Shown: piece after piece, positions 1-6,673 of the stretch
Layout: every line of letters begins with the position of its first letter
How positions within the stretch are numbered: position 1 is the stretch's first letter
Assembly: GCA_964652075.1 (NCBI GenBank)
Contig: CAZYZQ010000044.1
Location: 1-18,895 of the forward strand
From: CAZYZQ01 sp964652075
Lineage (GTDB): Bacteria > Bacillota > Clostridia > Oscillospirales > Oscillospiraceae
Reading direction: 5' to 3'
Length of the DNA stretch: 18,895 nt
Position numbers and translations under genes: made by a program
The notes under the pieces: model-generated
Database searches by the model: none
The model's input: the letters and a program-made list of their open reading frames with translations, nothing else
Told to the model about the DNA's origin: nothing

Positions 1-1227
1 GTGGGGCAAGCCCCAGCGGTCCAGCGCCTCGAGATAGGGATCGGGATCAAATTCCTCCACGGTATGCACACCGGGCATATTCCATTTTCCAGTGAGCAGC
101 ATCATGGCGCCGCACATGGCAGGCACACCGGTGGTATAGGAGATGGCTTGAGAGCCCACCTCCGCATAGCATGCCTGGTGGTCGCAGATGTTATAAATAT
201 AATAGGTCTTGTCCCTGCCGTCCTTCTTTCCGGTGAAGATGCAGCCGATATTGGTCTTGCCCACAGTGCGTGGGCCCAGGGAGGCCGGGTCAGGCAACAG
301 CGCCTTCAAGAACTGGATGGGCACAATCTCTTTCCCCTCGAACTGGACGGGCGTGGTAGAGAGCATGCCGACATTTTCAAGGCACTTCATGTGGGTCAGA
401 TAGGACTGCCCGAAGGTCATGAAAAAGCGGATCCGCTTCACGCCGGGGATATGTTTCGCCAGTGATTCAATCTCCTCATGATGAAGCAGGTACATATCCT
501 TCTTCCCCACCTGATCAAAGGTGTACTCCCGGCGGATGGACATGGCGGGAATCTCCACCCAATGGCCGTCCTCCCAGTAGGAGCCGGGCGCGGAAACCTC
601 GCGCAGGTTGATCTCCGGATTAAAGTTTGTGGCGAACGGATAGCCGTGGTCGCCGCCGTTGCAGTCGAGAATATCAATCGTATCGATCGTATCAAAAATG
701 TGCTTTTTGGCATAGGCGCAGAAGGCCTGCGTCACGCCCGGGTCAAAGCCGGTGCCGAGCAGCGCCGTCAGGCCGGCCTTCTGGAACTTCTCCTGATAGG
801 CCCACTGCCAGCTGTAGTCGAAATAGGCCGAGAACCCGGCCTCGCGGCAGCGCTTCTCATAGATCTCGCGCCACGCTGGATCGTTGATATCCTCCGGCTC
901 ATAGTTCGCCGTGTCCAGATAGTTGACATGGCAGGCAAGGCACGCGTCCATGATCGTCAGATCCTGATACGGCAGCGCAATGTTCATCACCAGATCCGGG
1001 CCATAGCCGCGGATCAGCGCACAGAGCTCTTCAAAGTTGTCGGCGTCCACCTGAACCGTCTTGATCTTCGTGGCAGTCTTTCCGGCGAGCTTCGCCTTCA
1101 GGTCGTCGCATTTCGACTTGGTTCGGCTTGCGATCATGATCTCGGAGAACACCTCGCTGCACTGGCAGCACTTCTGGATCGCCACGGAGGCAACGCCGCC
1201 GCAGCCGATGATTAAAACTTTACTCAT
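1..1227 (-). CDS. Carboxynorspermidine/carboxyspermidine dehydrogenase (saccharopine dehydrogenase family), 3' end cut by window edge
   Basis: The frame is open from an ATG at 1227 to base 1 (409 codons) and the stop lies outside the window, so nearly the whole protein is present if it has the family's usual length of about 400 residues. The N-terminus is a Rossmann nucleotide-binding start (VLIIGCGGVASVA, residues 4-16). The middle contains GTGFDPGVTQAF and GGDHGYPFATNFNPEINLRE, which I recognise as typical of the carboxynorspermidine dehydrogenase branch rather than true lysine-pathway saccharopine dehydrogenase. Family knowledge: these enzymes use NADPH to condense L-aspartate-semialdehyde with putrescine or diaminopropane, giving carboxyspermidine or carboxynorspermidine, which is then decarboxylated by an NspC-type enzyme. 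It is the last visible gene of the polyamine operon, 49 bp after speB, with its own GAGAGG ribosome site. The decarboxylase is expected just beyond the left edge (inference). Substrate preference cannot be read from sequence. Confidence 0.88.
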   Translation of the reverse strand, partial: MSKVLIIGCGGVASVAIQKCCQCSEVFSEIMIASRTKSKCDDLKAKLAGKTATKIKTVQVDADNFEELCALIRGYGPDLVMNIALPYQDLTIMDACLACHVNYLDTANYEPEDINDPAWREIYEKRCREAGFSAYFDYSWQWAYQEKFQKAGLTALLGTGFDPGVTQAFCAYAKKHIFDTIDTIDILDCNGGDHGYPFATNFNPEINLREVSAPGSYWEDGHWVEIPAMSIRREYTFDQVGKKDMYLLHHEEIESLAKHIPGVKRIRFFMTFGQSYLTHMKCLENVGMLSTTPVQFEGKEIVPIQFLKALLPDPASLGPRTVGKTNIGCIFTGKKDGRDKTYYIYNICDHQACYAEVGSQAISYTTGVPAMCGAMMLLTGKWNMPGVHTVEEFDPDPYLEALDRWGLPH

Positions 1228-1276
1228 TGCTATCCTCTCACTTCCGCTCCTGCGCAGCGCGCAGGCGTTATTTTTC

Positions 1277-2131
1277 CTACGAGAGCGCAAGCAGCAGCTC
1301 GCGCACCACCTTACAGGCCATCGCCGTCGACGCGCCGCTGGCATCCAGCGCGGGGGACAGCTCGTTCACATCCGCGGCGACAACATTTGCACCCGCACAG
1401 ACCGTCCGTATTGCGTCCAAAAGCTGCAAGAAGCTGACGCCGCCCGCCTCCGGCGTACCGGTTCCCGGGAAGCAGGAGGGGTCGAGCACATCCAGATCAA
1501 TGGTAAAATAGACCGGGGCATCGCCCAATGCGGCAACCGTCTCTTTCAGGCCGTCAAACGTAAACTTTTGCATCTTCGTATGCCCTGCTTCCGCGAAGCG
1601 GAACTCCGCGCGTTCGCCGGAGCGGATGCCAAACTGGAAAATCCGACCGTCGCCCAACAGGTCATGGCACCGGCGCAGGACGCAGGCGTGGCTGAGCTGC
1701 ACGCCGAGATAGTCGTCGCGCAGGTCAGCATGCGCATCAAAATGAACGATATGCAGATCAGGATACTGCGCCGCCACCGCGCGCACGGTGCCGAGCGTCA
1801 CCAGATGCTCGCCGCCAAGCAAAAGTGGAAACTTCCCATCGTGCAGGATCTCCTCCGTGCGGCAGCGGATATCCTCCAGTGCCAGCTCTGAGCTGCCGAA
1901 GCACAGTTCCAGATCCCCCGTGTCGATCACGGCGCAGTCCTCCAGATCACGGTCCTGATAAGGGCTGTAGGTTTCAATTCCGAAGCTCTCATGGCGGATC
2001 GCTGATGGGCCGAAGCGTGTGCCCGGCCGGAAGCTGGTTGTGCTGTCAAACGGCGCGCCGAAGATGACGATTTTCGCTTCTTCATACGGCGCGTCGCACC
2101 CGATAAAGGTCTCAATGTTTGGGTTCCGCAT
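1277..2131 (-). CDS. speB: Agmatinase / ureohydrolase
   Basis: The 284-residue protein has the arginase/agmatinase fold signature in order: GGEH (His109), FDAHADLRD (Asp132, His134, Asp136), SHA (His148) and DLDVLDPS (Asp212, Asp214). These supply the six ligands of the two-manganese centre. Known role: hydrolysis of agmatine to putrescine and urea. In some bacteria close relatives act instead on N1-aminopropylagmatine, giving spermidine directly, and the sequence alone does not exclude that here. The ATG at 2131 follows AGAGGAGGTG by 9 nt and lies inside the 3' end of speE (20 bp overlap), so translation is probably coupled. Length is normal for the family. Its place between speE and the dehydrogenase makes it the putrescine source for both downstream aminopropyl-adding routes. 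Confidence 0.93.
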   Translation of the reverse strand: MRNPNIETFIGCDAPYEEAKIVIFGAPFDSTTSFRPGTRFGPSAIRHESFGIETYSPYQDRDLEDCAVIDTGDLELCFGSSELALEDIRCRTEEILHDGKFPLLLGGEHLVTLGTVRAVAAQYPDLHIVHFDAHADLRDDYLGVQLSHACVLRRCHDLLGDGRIFQFGIRSGERAEFRFAEAGHTKMQKFTFDGLKETVAALGDAPVYFTIDLDVLDPSCFPGTGTPEAGGVSFLQLLDAIRTVCAGANVVAADVNELSPALDASGASTAMACKVVRELLLALS

Positions 2132-2972
2132 CGCGGAGCACCTCCTCTACATACGTCGGCAGCCGGAATGCGCCAACGTGCAGCCCGGTGTTGTAGTATT
2201 TTGTCGCAATCCCCAGCGAATTCCAGCGGGCCGCATCCAGATCCGTGATCGGATGGTAGCACTTGCTGGCAAAGCCGAACAGCCAGTGGCCGCTCGGATA
2301 CGTCGGGATATGGGCCTGATAGATCTTGGAGATCGGGAACGTCTCCACGATCCGTTTATGCGCACGCTGCATGGCGAGCCGGTCCGTCTCATAGAACGCG
2401 CTCTCCTGCTGATTTACCATAATTCCATCCTCATGCAGCGCTTTATAGCAGTTCCCATAGAATTCTTTTGTAAACAGCCCTTCGCCGGGGCCAAAGGGAT
2501 CGGTGGAATCGACAATGATAAGATCATATGCGTCCGACTTTGTACGCACAAAACGCAGCCCGTCCTCGTAATACAGATGCAGGCGCGGGTCGTCAAACTT
2601 ACAGGCCGTCTGCGGCATATATTTTTTGCACGCCGCCACGACCATCCGATCGATCTCCACCATGTCAATCGATTCGATGCAGTCGTATTTCGTCAGCTCG
2701 CGCACCGCGCCACCGTCTCCCGCCCCAATCAGCAGGACATTTTTCACGTTCGGATGCACCGCCATCGGCACATGGACGATCATCTCGTGATAGATGAACT
2801 CGTCCTTTTCCGTGCACATGACAATCCCATCCAGCGTCAAAAAACGGCCAAGCTCCTTGCTGTCGAAGATATCGATGCGCTGAAATTCGCTCATTCTTGA
2901 AAAGAGCTGCTTTTCGACCCGGATGGAAAAGCGAATGCCCTCGTTCTGGGTCTCTGTGAACCAAAGCTCCAT
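2112..2972 (-). CDS. speE: Spermidine synthase (polyamine aminopropyltransferase)
   Basis: The 286-residue protein has a short N-terminal beta domain and then a Rossmann methyltransferase-like core: GAGDGG at 83-88, acidic Glu106 after strand beta 2 (VEID), YYEDG at 134-138 and the catalytic-loop DSTDP at 155-159. This is the full aminopropyltransferase signature. It transfers the aminopropyl group from decarboxylated S-adenosylmethionine to putrescine, giving spermidine and methylthioadenosine in the cytosol. The ATG at 2972 lies 3 bp after the speA stop, and its AAGGAG ribosome site falls inside the end of speA. The 3' end overlaps speB by 20 bp. The amine acceptor could also be agmatine, as in some thermophiles and cyanobacteria. 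The presence of a standard speB makes putrescine the default reading. Confidence 0.94.
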   Translation of the reverse strand: MELWFTETQNEGIRFSIRVEKQLFSRMSEFQRIDIFDSKELGRFLTLDGIVMCTEKDEFIYHEMIVHVPMAVHPNVKNVLLIGAGDGGAVRELTKYDCIESIDMVEIDRMVVAACKKYMPQTACKFDDPRLHLYYEDGLRFVRTKSDAYDLIIVDSTDPFGPGEGLFTKEFYGNCYKALHEDGIMVNQQESAFYETDRLAMQRAHKRIVETFPISKIYQAHIPTYPSGHWLFGFASKCYHPITDLDAARWNSLGIATKYYNTGLHVGAFRLPTYVEEVLRDAEPKH

Positions 2973-2975
2973 GCT

Positions 2976-4427
2976 TTACTCCTTCATGATATTCAAACGC
3001 CGGATCTCCAGATCCTCCGGGCCTGTCATAGAACAGCCCTTTGCCTTCGCGTACTGAATATATTCTACAATTTCCTTTGTAATCAGCTCACCGGGCGCGA
3101 GAATCGGAATGCCGGGCGGATAACACATCACAAATTCCGTACACACATGACCCGCCGCCTCTGCCAGCGGGACGCTGCGCTTTTCGCTGTAGAACGCGCG
3201 CTGCGGCGTGGCAACGACAATCGGGCTCAAATACTCGTGCCGCATCAGCCCGGCGCGGTCACGGCCAAACCGGCGGCGGATCTCCGCCAGCGCGCCGACC
3301 AGCCGCTCAATATCGCGCTTGCGGTCGCCTACCGACAGATAGGCCAGAATGTTGCCGAGGTCACCGAACTCAATCTGAATATCGTACTCATCTCGCAGCA
3401 GGTCATAGACCTCTATGCCGGCAAGCCCGACCTCCAGCGTATTGACACTGAGCTTTGTCTCATCAAACCGGTAGACGCTGTCGCCATTGCAGATCTCATT
3501 GGAGAACGCATAGTAGCCGCCGATGGCGTTGATCTCCTCCCGCGCGTAGCGCGCCATCGTGCGCACTTCGTCAAAGATCTGCTCGCCGCGCAGTGCAAGA
3601 TTCCGCCGTGAAAGGTCAAGGCTCGACATCAGAAGATAGCTTGCGCTTGTCGTCTGCGTCAGGTTGATAATCTGCCGGACATATCCCTCACTGACATTCG
3701 GGCCAAGCAGCAAAATGCTCGACTGTGTCAGGCTTCCGCCGGACTTGTGCATACTGACGCTTGCCATATCCGCGCCGGCGGCCATGGCCGTCACGGGCAT
3801 GTTGCGCCCGAAATAGAAGTGCGTACCATGCGCCTCGTCCACCAGCGCCAGCATCCCGTGCGCATGGGCATAGGCAACAATCGCGCGCAGATTGGAACAG
3901 ATGCCGTAGTAGGTCGGGTTGTTAATCAAAACCGCGACCGCATCCGGGTTCTCCTCAATCGCCTGTTCCACTGCGCTGCGGCGCATCCCAAGCGGGATGC
4001 CCAAGCGCTCATTTGAATCCGGATTGACATAGATCGGTGTCGCGCCGCACAGCACCAGCGCGTTCAAAACGCTGCGATGGACATTGCGCGGCAGGATGAT
4101 CTTGGAGCCGGGGCGGCAGGCCGTCAGCACCATGGCCTGCACGGAACTGGTTGTACCGCCGACCATAAAGCAGGCATTCTCCGCGCCGAACGCGTCGGCG
4201 GCCAAAACCTCCGCATCGCGGATCACCGAGACAGGATGGCAGAGGTTGTCCAGCGGTTTCATGCTGTTGACATCGACATCCATACACTGCTGGCCGAGGA
4301 ATGCCGTCAGCTCCGGGTTCCCCCTGCCCCGCTTATGGCCGGGCACGTCGAACGGCACAACGCGGGCCAGCTTAAAGCGCTGGAGGGCTTCATAAAGCGG
4401 CGCCTGCCGCTGCGCTGCGCTGTTCAA
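2976..4427 (-). CDS. speA: Arginine decarboxylase (compact Orn/Lys/Arg decarboxylase, aspartate-aminotransferase fold)
   Basis: The 483-residue protein is a PLP-dependent decarboxylase of the short Bacillus SpeA type. It carries VPGHKRGRG at 28-36, the PLP-contact VDEAHGTHFYF near 196-206 and the Schiff-base lysine Lys228 in SMHKSGG. The length fits the compact class, which lacks the long N-terminal wing domain of enterobacterial enzymes. Arginine is the likely substrate because an agmatinase lies two genes downstream; lysine or ornithine decarboxylases are otherwise very similar, so this is contextual. The start is a TTG whose TTGA overlaps the speD stop. GGGAGG lies 8 nt upstream inside speD, which points to translational coupling. 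The nearby ATG at 4434 is out of frame. Product: agmatine plus CO2. Confidence 0.88.
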   Translation of the reverse strand: MNSAAQRQAPLYEALQRFKLARVVPFDVPGHKRGRGNPELTAFLGQQCMDVDVNSMKPLDNLCHPVSVIRDAEVLAADAFGAENACFMVGGTTSSVQAMVLTACRPGSKIILPRNVHRSVLNALVLCGATPIYVNPDSNERLGIPLGMRRSAVEQAIEENPDAVAVLINNPTYYGICSNLRAIVAYAHAHGMLALVDEAHGTHFYFGRNMPVTAMAAGADMASVSMHKSGGSLTQSSILLLGPNVSEGYVRQIINLTQTTSASYLLMSSLDLSRRNLALRGEQIFDEVRTMARYAREEINAIGGYYAFSNEICNGDSVYRFDETKLSVNTLEVGLAGIEVYDLLRDEYDIQIEFGDLGNILAYLSVGDRKRDIERLVGALAEIRRRFGRDRAGLMRHEYLSPIVVATPQRAFYSEKRSVPLAEAAGHVCTEFVMCYPPGIPILAPGELITKEIVEYIQYAKAKGCSMTGPEDLEIRRLNIMKE

Positions 4428-5182
4428 TAGACATTCCTCCCGCTGAAAATCTCCATCATTTCCCGATAGAGCGAACGCTCAATTGCCGCCTGCTCGCTCG
4501 CGGGCAGGGCCGACATATCCTGCTTGAACAGGTAGTTGTGCAGATCGATATTCTTAATGAGCATCTTCGTATGAAACAAGTTCGCTTCGTAGACATTGAT
4601 GTCAATCGTATTGTAGCGATCCAGCGTTTTCCGGTCGATATAGTCCTGAATGCTTGTGATCCTGTGATCCATAAAGAGCTTCTTGCCGTGCAGCGCACGC
4701 GTAAAGCCGCGCACGCGATAGTCCATCGTGATAATATCGCTGTCAAAGCTGCCGATCAGATAGTCCAGCGTCGAGAGCGGCGTGATCGTGCCGCAGGTGG
4801 CGACATCGATATCCACCCGGAACGTCGCAATACTCGTCTCCGGATGATACTCCGGGTAGGTATGTACCGTGACGTGGCTCTTGTCCAGATGCGCAACCGT
4901 TGTATTGCCGACCGGCACCATACACTTGTCCGCGACAAGCAGCGTCACGCTCGCGCCCTGCGGGTCGTAGTCCTGCTTGGAGATGTGCAGGATCCTTGCG
5001 CCGATCATGTTTGTAACCGTTGTCAAAATGCCGGTCAGGCGTTCGGCGCTGTACTGCTCGTCGATGTAGGCGATATATTCTTGCTGCTCCGCGGGCGTTT
5101 TCGCATAGCAGACGTCATAAATATTAAAACTCAGGCTCTTTGTCAGGTTGTTAAATCCATAGAGCTTCAGCTTCTCGTCCAT
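4424..5182 (-). CDS. speD: S-adenosylmethionine decarboxylase proenzyme (E. coli-type SpeD)
   Basis: The 252-residue protein aligns by eye almost end to end with E. coli SpeD: the N-terminal LKLYGFNNLTKSLSFNIYD, the central LDKSHVTVHTYPE and the late IDYRVRGFTR and NLFHTKML. Self-cleavage is expected between Lys101 and Ser102, turning the serine into the pyruvoyl cofactor. The enzyme supplies decarboxylated SAM to SpeE. The ATG at 5182 was chosen over upstream in-frame ATGs because homology begins there and AGGCGGAGAAG sits just upstream. An upstream start at 5380 would add 66 unrelated residues encoded in the structured leader. First gene of the operon; its stop overlaps the speA start. Confidence 0.95.
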   Translation of the reverse strand: MDEKLKLYGFNNLTKSLSFNIYDVCYAKTPAEQQEYIAYIDEQYSAERLTGILTTVTNMIGARILHISKQDYDPQGASVTLLVADKCMVPVGNTTVAHLDKSHVTVHTYPEYHPETSIATFRVDIDVATCGTITPLSTLDYLIGSFDSDIITMDYRVRGFTRALHGKKLFMDHRITSIQDYIDRKTLDRYNTIDINVYEANLFHTKMLIKNIDLHNYLFKQDMSALPASEQAAIERSLYREMMEIFSGRNVY

Positions 5183-5202
5183 CTCTTCTCCGCCTTTCGG
5201 GC

Positions 5203-5239
5203 AAAAATAAAATGCACAGGTGTAAAAAACACTTGTGCA
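5203..5239 (-). promoter_or_regulatory. Terminator-like hairpin in the speD leader (candidate attenuator)
   Basis: On the minus strand, 5239-5229 and 5223-5213 form a 10-bp stem with one C-A mismatch (TGCACA-A-GTGT against ACAC-C-TGTGCA). The loop is about 5 nt, and the stem is followed at once by TTTTATTTTT (5212-5203). The U-tract ends about 20 nt before the speD ATG, so the hairpin lies between promoter and gene. It is a weaker terminator than the others in this window because of the A/T-rich stem. Regulation by premature termination is an inference. Confidence 0.45.
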
Positions 5240-5387
5240 CACACAGCGCGCAGAAAAGACGGCGCGCCGATGAATGGACGGGATTTCGAGTCTATATAGC
5301 AAACCACTTTTACTACTCTTATTGACCGTTTCACAAGTTGTTCCCCACACACTGGGTGAAAATACGCGCAAAAAACGCAATCAATAA

Positions 5388-5461
5388 GGCAACAAAGTTG
5401 CCGAACGGCCTTTGACCCGGCTGTCCGCTGGCCTTTGCTCCGGCAGGCCGGAGCGGTCAAA
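5388..5461 (-). ncRNA. Structured 5' leader element upstream of speD (three-way junction plus hairpin), unknown class
   Basis: In the minus-strand transcript, 5461-5455 (TTTGACC) pairs perfectly with 5417-5411 (GGTCAAA). Between them lies a 7-bp hairpin at 5454-5437 (GCTCCGG, loop CCTG, CCGGAGC) and a short possible hairpin in 5433-5420. A perfect 6-bp hairpin follows at 5402-5388 (GGCAAC-TTT-GTTGCC). It begins about 40 nt after the predicted transcription start. I do not recognise a known riboswitch consensus. Both a regulatory RNA and chance pairing remain possible. Confidence 0.4.
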
Positions 5462-5509
5462 AATCATTCGCAGGAGGAGCGGCTCGAAATACGCCTCTTT
5501 CCAAGAAAT

Positions 5510-5537
5510 ATAATAGCAAGTTTTGACGAAATGTCAA
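5510..5537 (-). promoter_or_regulatory. Sigma-A promoter of the polyamine operon
   Basis: On the minus strand TTGACA (5537-5532), a 16-nt spacer and TATTAT (5515-5510), preceded by TGC, give an extended -10. The predicted start is near 5503, leaving a leader of about 320 nt before speD. It sits just beyond the terminator of the upstream DUF2812 gene, so the polyamine operon appears to be an independent unit. The rest of the gene-free stretch 5183-5509 holds the leader structures listed separately. Confidence 0.8.
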
Positions 5538-5587
5538 GATATTTTGCGGGAAGATCCATGTTTTCCCGCCGCATCCGGCTGCACCAG

Positions 5588-5629
5588 AAAAAAGCGGCGC
5601 GCCGGCAGGGATTCCCTGCCGGCCGCCGC
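5588..5629 (-). terminator. Intrinsic terminator after the padR-DUF2812 operon
   Basis: The minus strand has a 16-bp GC-rich stem with a single-base bulge between 5629-5614 and 5610-5594 and a 3-nt loop, followed by six T (5593-5588). It begins 8 nt after the DUF2812 stop and separates that operon from the speD promoter. Confidence 0.9.
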
Positions 5630-5636
5630 AGCGGTT

Positions 5637-6179
5637 CTATGCCTGTTCAAAGCGCTTTTTTATCCTTCTGAGCTTCAGTCCGCAATGCAGAAACAGATAC
5701 AGATAAAGAAACAGAAAGAATGTGAAAAAGGCAACGAAAAACTTCCCGGCACTCCCCATGTCTCCGGTCATGGCTCTCCACCAGTTCGGCAAGACACAGC
5801 AGCAAAATATCCAAAGCAGGGGCAGCATACGCGTTCTGACAATATGCCGGATCATGTCCACTCTTGACGCGCCATCGGAAAAAATCTCACCGTCGTGCTC
5901 CAACTGCACCTCGGAGGCCGGTTTTCGGAAATAGAGCCATCCCATGCAGCTGGCGAAGTATTCCCAGCCGTAGTCCCGGAACAGCTGCAAATAATCGCCG
6001 CTTTGCCGTTCATTCTGATAGTCCAGACGATAGATGACATCCTCGGGCGTACACGCCTCAAACACATAAAAGCAGGGCCCCACGCACTTTACAAGCCGCA
6101 GCCCCTTCTGGTGCTGCCTGCGCAACCAGCGCTCCTCGTCCTCATAATCGGCTATCGTGAAAAAGCGAACCTTAACCAT
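5637..6179 (-). CDS. DUF2812 domain-containing membrane protein
   Basis: The 180-residue protein begins MVKVRFFTIADYEDEERWL and has the DUF2812 signature region, with GWEYFASCMGWLYFRKP near residues 70-86. Two hydrophobic segments follow (about 118-135 and 145-168), ending in a basic tail (LRRIKKRF), so a soluble N-terminal domain is probably anchored by two membrane helices. The ATG at 6179 was preferred because GGGGGGAG lies 8 nt upstream and the domain begins there. It overlaps the padR stop by 8 bp, which implies co-translation. Family knowledge: DUF2812 genes very often sit directly downstream of a PadR-type regulator; their biochemical role is not known to me. A response to membrane or envelope stress is only a guess. 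The gene is intact and followed by a strong terminator. Confidence 0.85.
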   Translation of the reverse strand: MVKVRFFTIADYEDEERWLRRQHQKGLRLVKCVGPCFYVFEACTPEDVIYRLDYQNERQSGDYLQLFRDYGWEYFASCMGWLYFRKPASEVQLEHDGEIFSDGASRVDMIRHIVRTRMLPLLWIFCCCVLPNWWRAMTGDMGSAGKFFVAFFTFFLFLYLYLFLHCGLKLRRIKKRFEQA

Positions 6180-6495
6180 GGATGTACTCCCCCCTGCTGT
6201 TTTTGTATAACCGCTCGATTCTGTCAATCTCAAGCTTCAAAATCTCCCGGCCAAGTTCCGTAATACAGTAAAACTTCCGTTTTTCCTCCATCGCGTAGAA
6301 GGAAATCAGGCCATCCTTCTCCATCTTTGAGAGCGTCCCGTACATGGTCCCCGGGCTGATCGAGACGGCTCCGCCTGTCATCTGCGCCACCTGCTGCGCG
6401 ATCCCATACCCATGCTGCGGCGTTTGCAGCGAAAACAGAATATAAAACCCGGTTTCCGTCATCGGAACATAAACGCGCCGAATGCGATCTTCCAT
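6172..6495 (-). CDS. PadR family transcriptional regulator
   Basis: The 107-residue protein is a winged-helix regulator. The helix-turn-helix region is HGYGIAQQVAQMTGG followed by ISPGTMYGTLSKMEKDGLI, and the wing is FYAMEEKRKFYCITELGREIL. This is the classic PadR layout with a short C-terminal dimerisation helix. The ATG at 6495 follows AAAGGAGG closely. Longer in-frame starts run through the promoter and are rejected. The promoter contains paired repeats suited to a dimeric repressor, so autoregulation is likely (inference). Its only co-transcribed partner is the overlapping DUF2812 gene, which is therefore the probable regulated output. The inducing ligand cannot be told from the sequence. 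Confidence 0.93.
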   Translation of the reverse strand: MEDRIRRVYVPMTETGFYILFSLQTPQHGYGIAQQVAQMTGGAVSISPGTMYGTLSKMEKDGLISFYAMEEKRKFYCITELGREILKLEIDRIERLYKNSRGEYIHG

Positions 6496-6521
6496 AGCTC
6501 CTCCTTTCACAGTCGAAGCTC

Positions 6522-6575
6522 GATACATCGAACCTCGATATAGGATATTATATCGCACCTCGATGTATCTGTCAA
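6522..6575 (-). promoter_or_regulatory. Perfect consensus padR promoter with embedded operator repeats
   Basis: On the minus strand TTGACA (6575-6570), exactly 17 nt, then TATAAT (6552-6547). The element GATACATCGA / TCGATGTATC is a perfect 10-bp inverted repeat (6522-6531 and 6560-6569, 28 bp apart). The inner half-sites also form a 16-bp direct repeat with 14 matches (6527-6542 and 6552-6567). One repeat copy covers the spacer and the other lies just after the -10, a position that would block RNA polymerase. PadR is the obvious candidate ligand. Confidence 0.88.
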
Positions 6576-6605
6576 GCGCTTTCCCGTATAACGACGGCCG
6601 GATAT

Positions 6606-6645
6606 GGAAAATCACCCACTTCCACCTCGGCGGAAATGAGTGATT
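6606..6645 (-). terminator. Probable terminator after the CPBP pseudogene
   Basis: On the minus strand 6645-6632 pairs with 6623-6610 over 14 bp including two G-T wobbles, with an 8-nt loop. The stem is followed by a short T-run that partly belongs to the stem base. This is a moderate terminator, placed between the gene end at 6674 and the padR promoter. Confidence 0.55.
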
Positions 6646-6673
6646 TGAGGCAACAAAAATCAGGAAGCTGTTC

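Noticed and set aside
2019..2900. Plus-strand open frame of 293 codons opposite speB/speE
   Set aside because: It lies opposite two well-identified genes, spans their junction, and has no recognisable domain or ribosome binding site.
5183..5380. N-terminal extension of SpeD to the ATG at 5380
   Set aside because: The extra 66 residues match nothing in SpeD, and the ATG at 5182 has the ribosome site and coincides with the family N-terminus. The extension was kept only as a possible leader frame.
5402..5461. Repeated CAAAGGCC words in the speD leader as a repeat element or operator
   Set aside because: There are only two 8-bp copies within a GC-rich stem region, and both are explained by the predicted helices.
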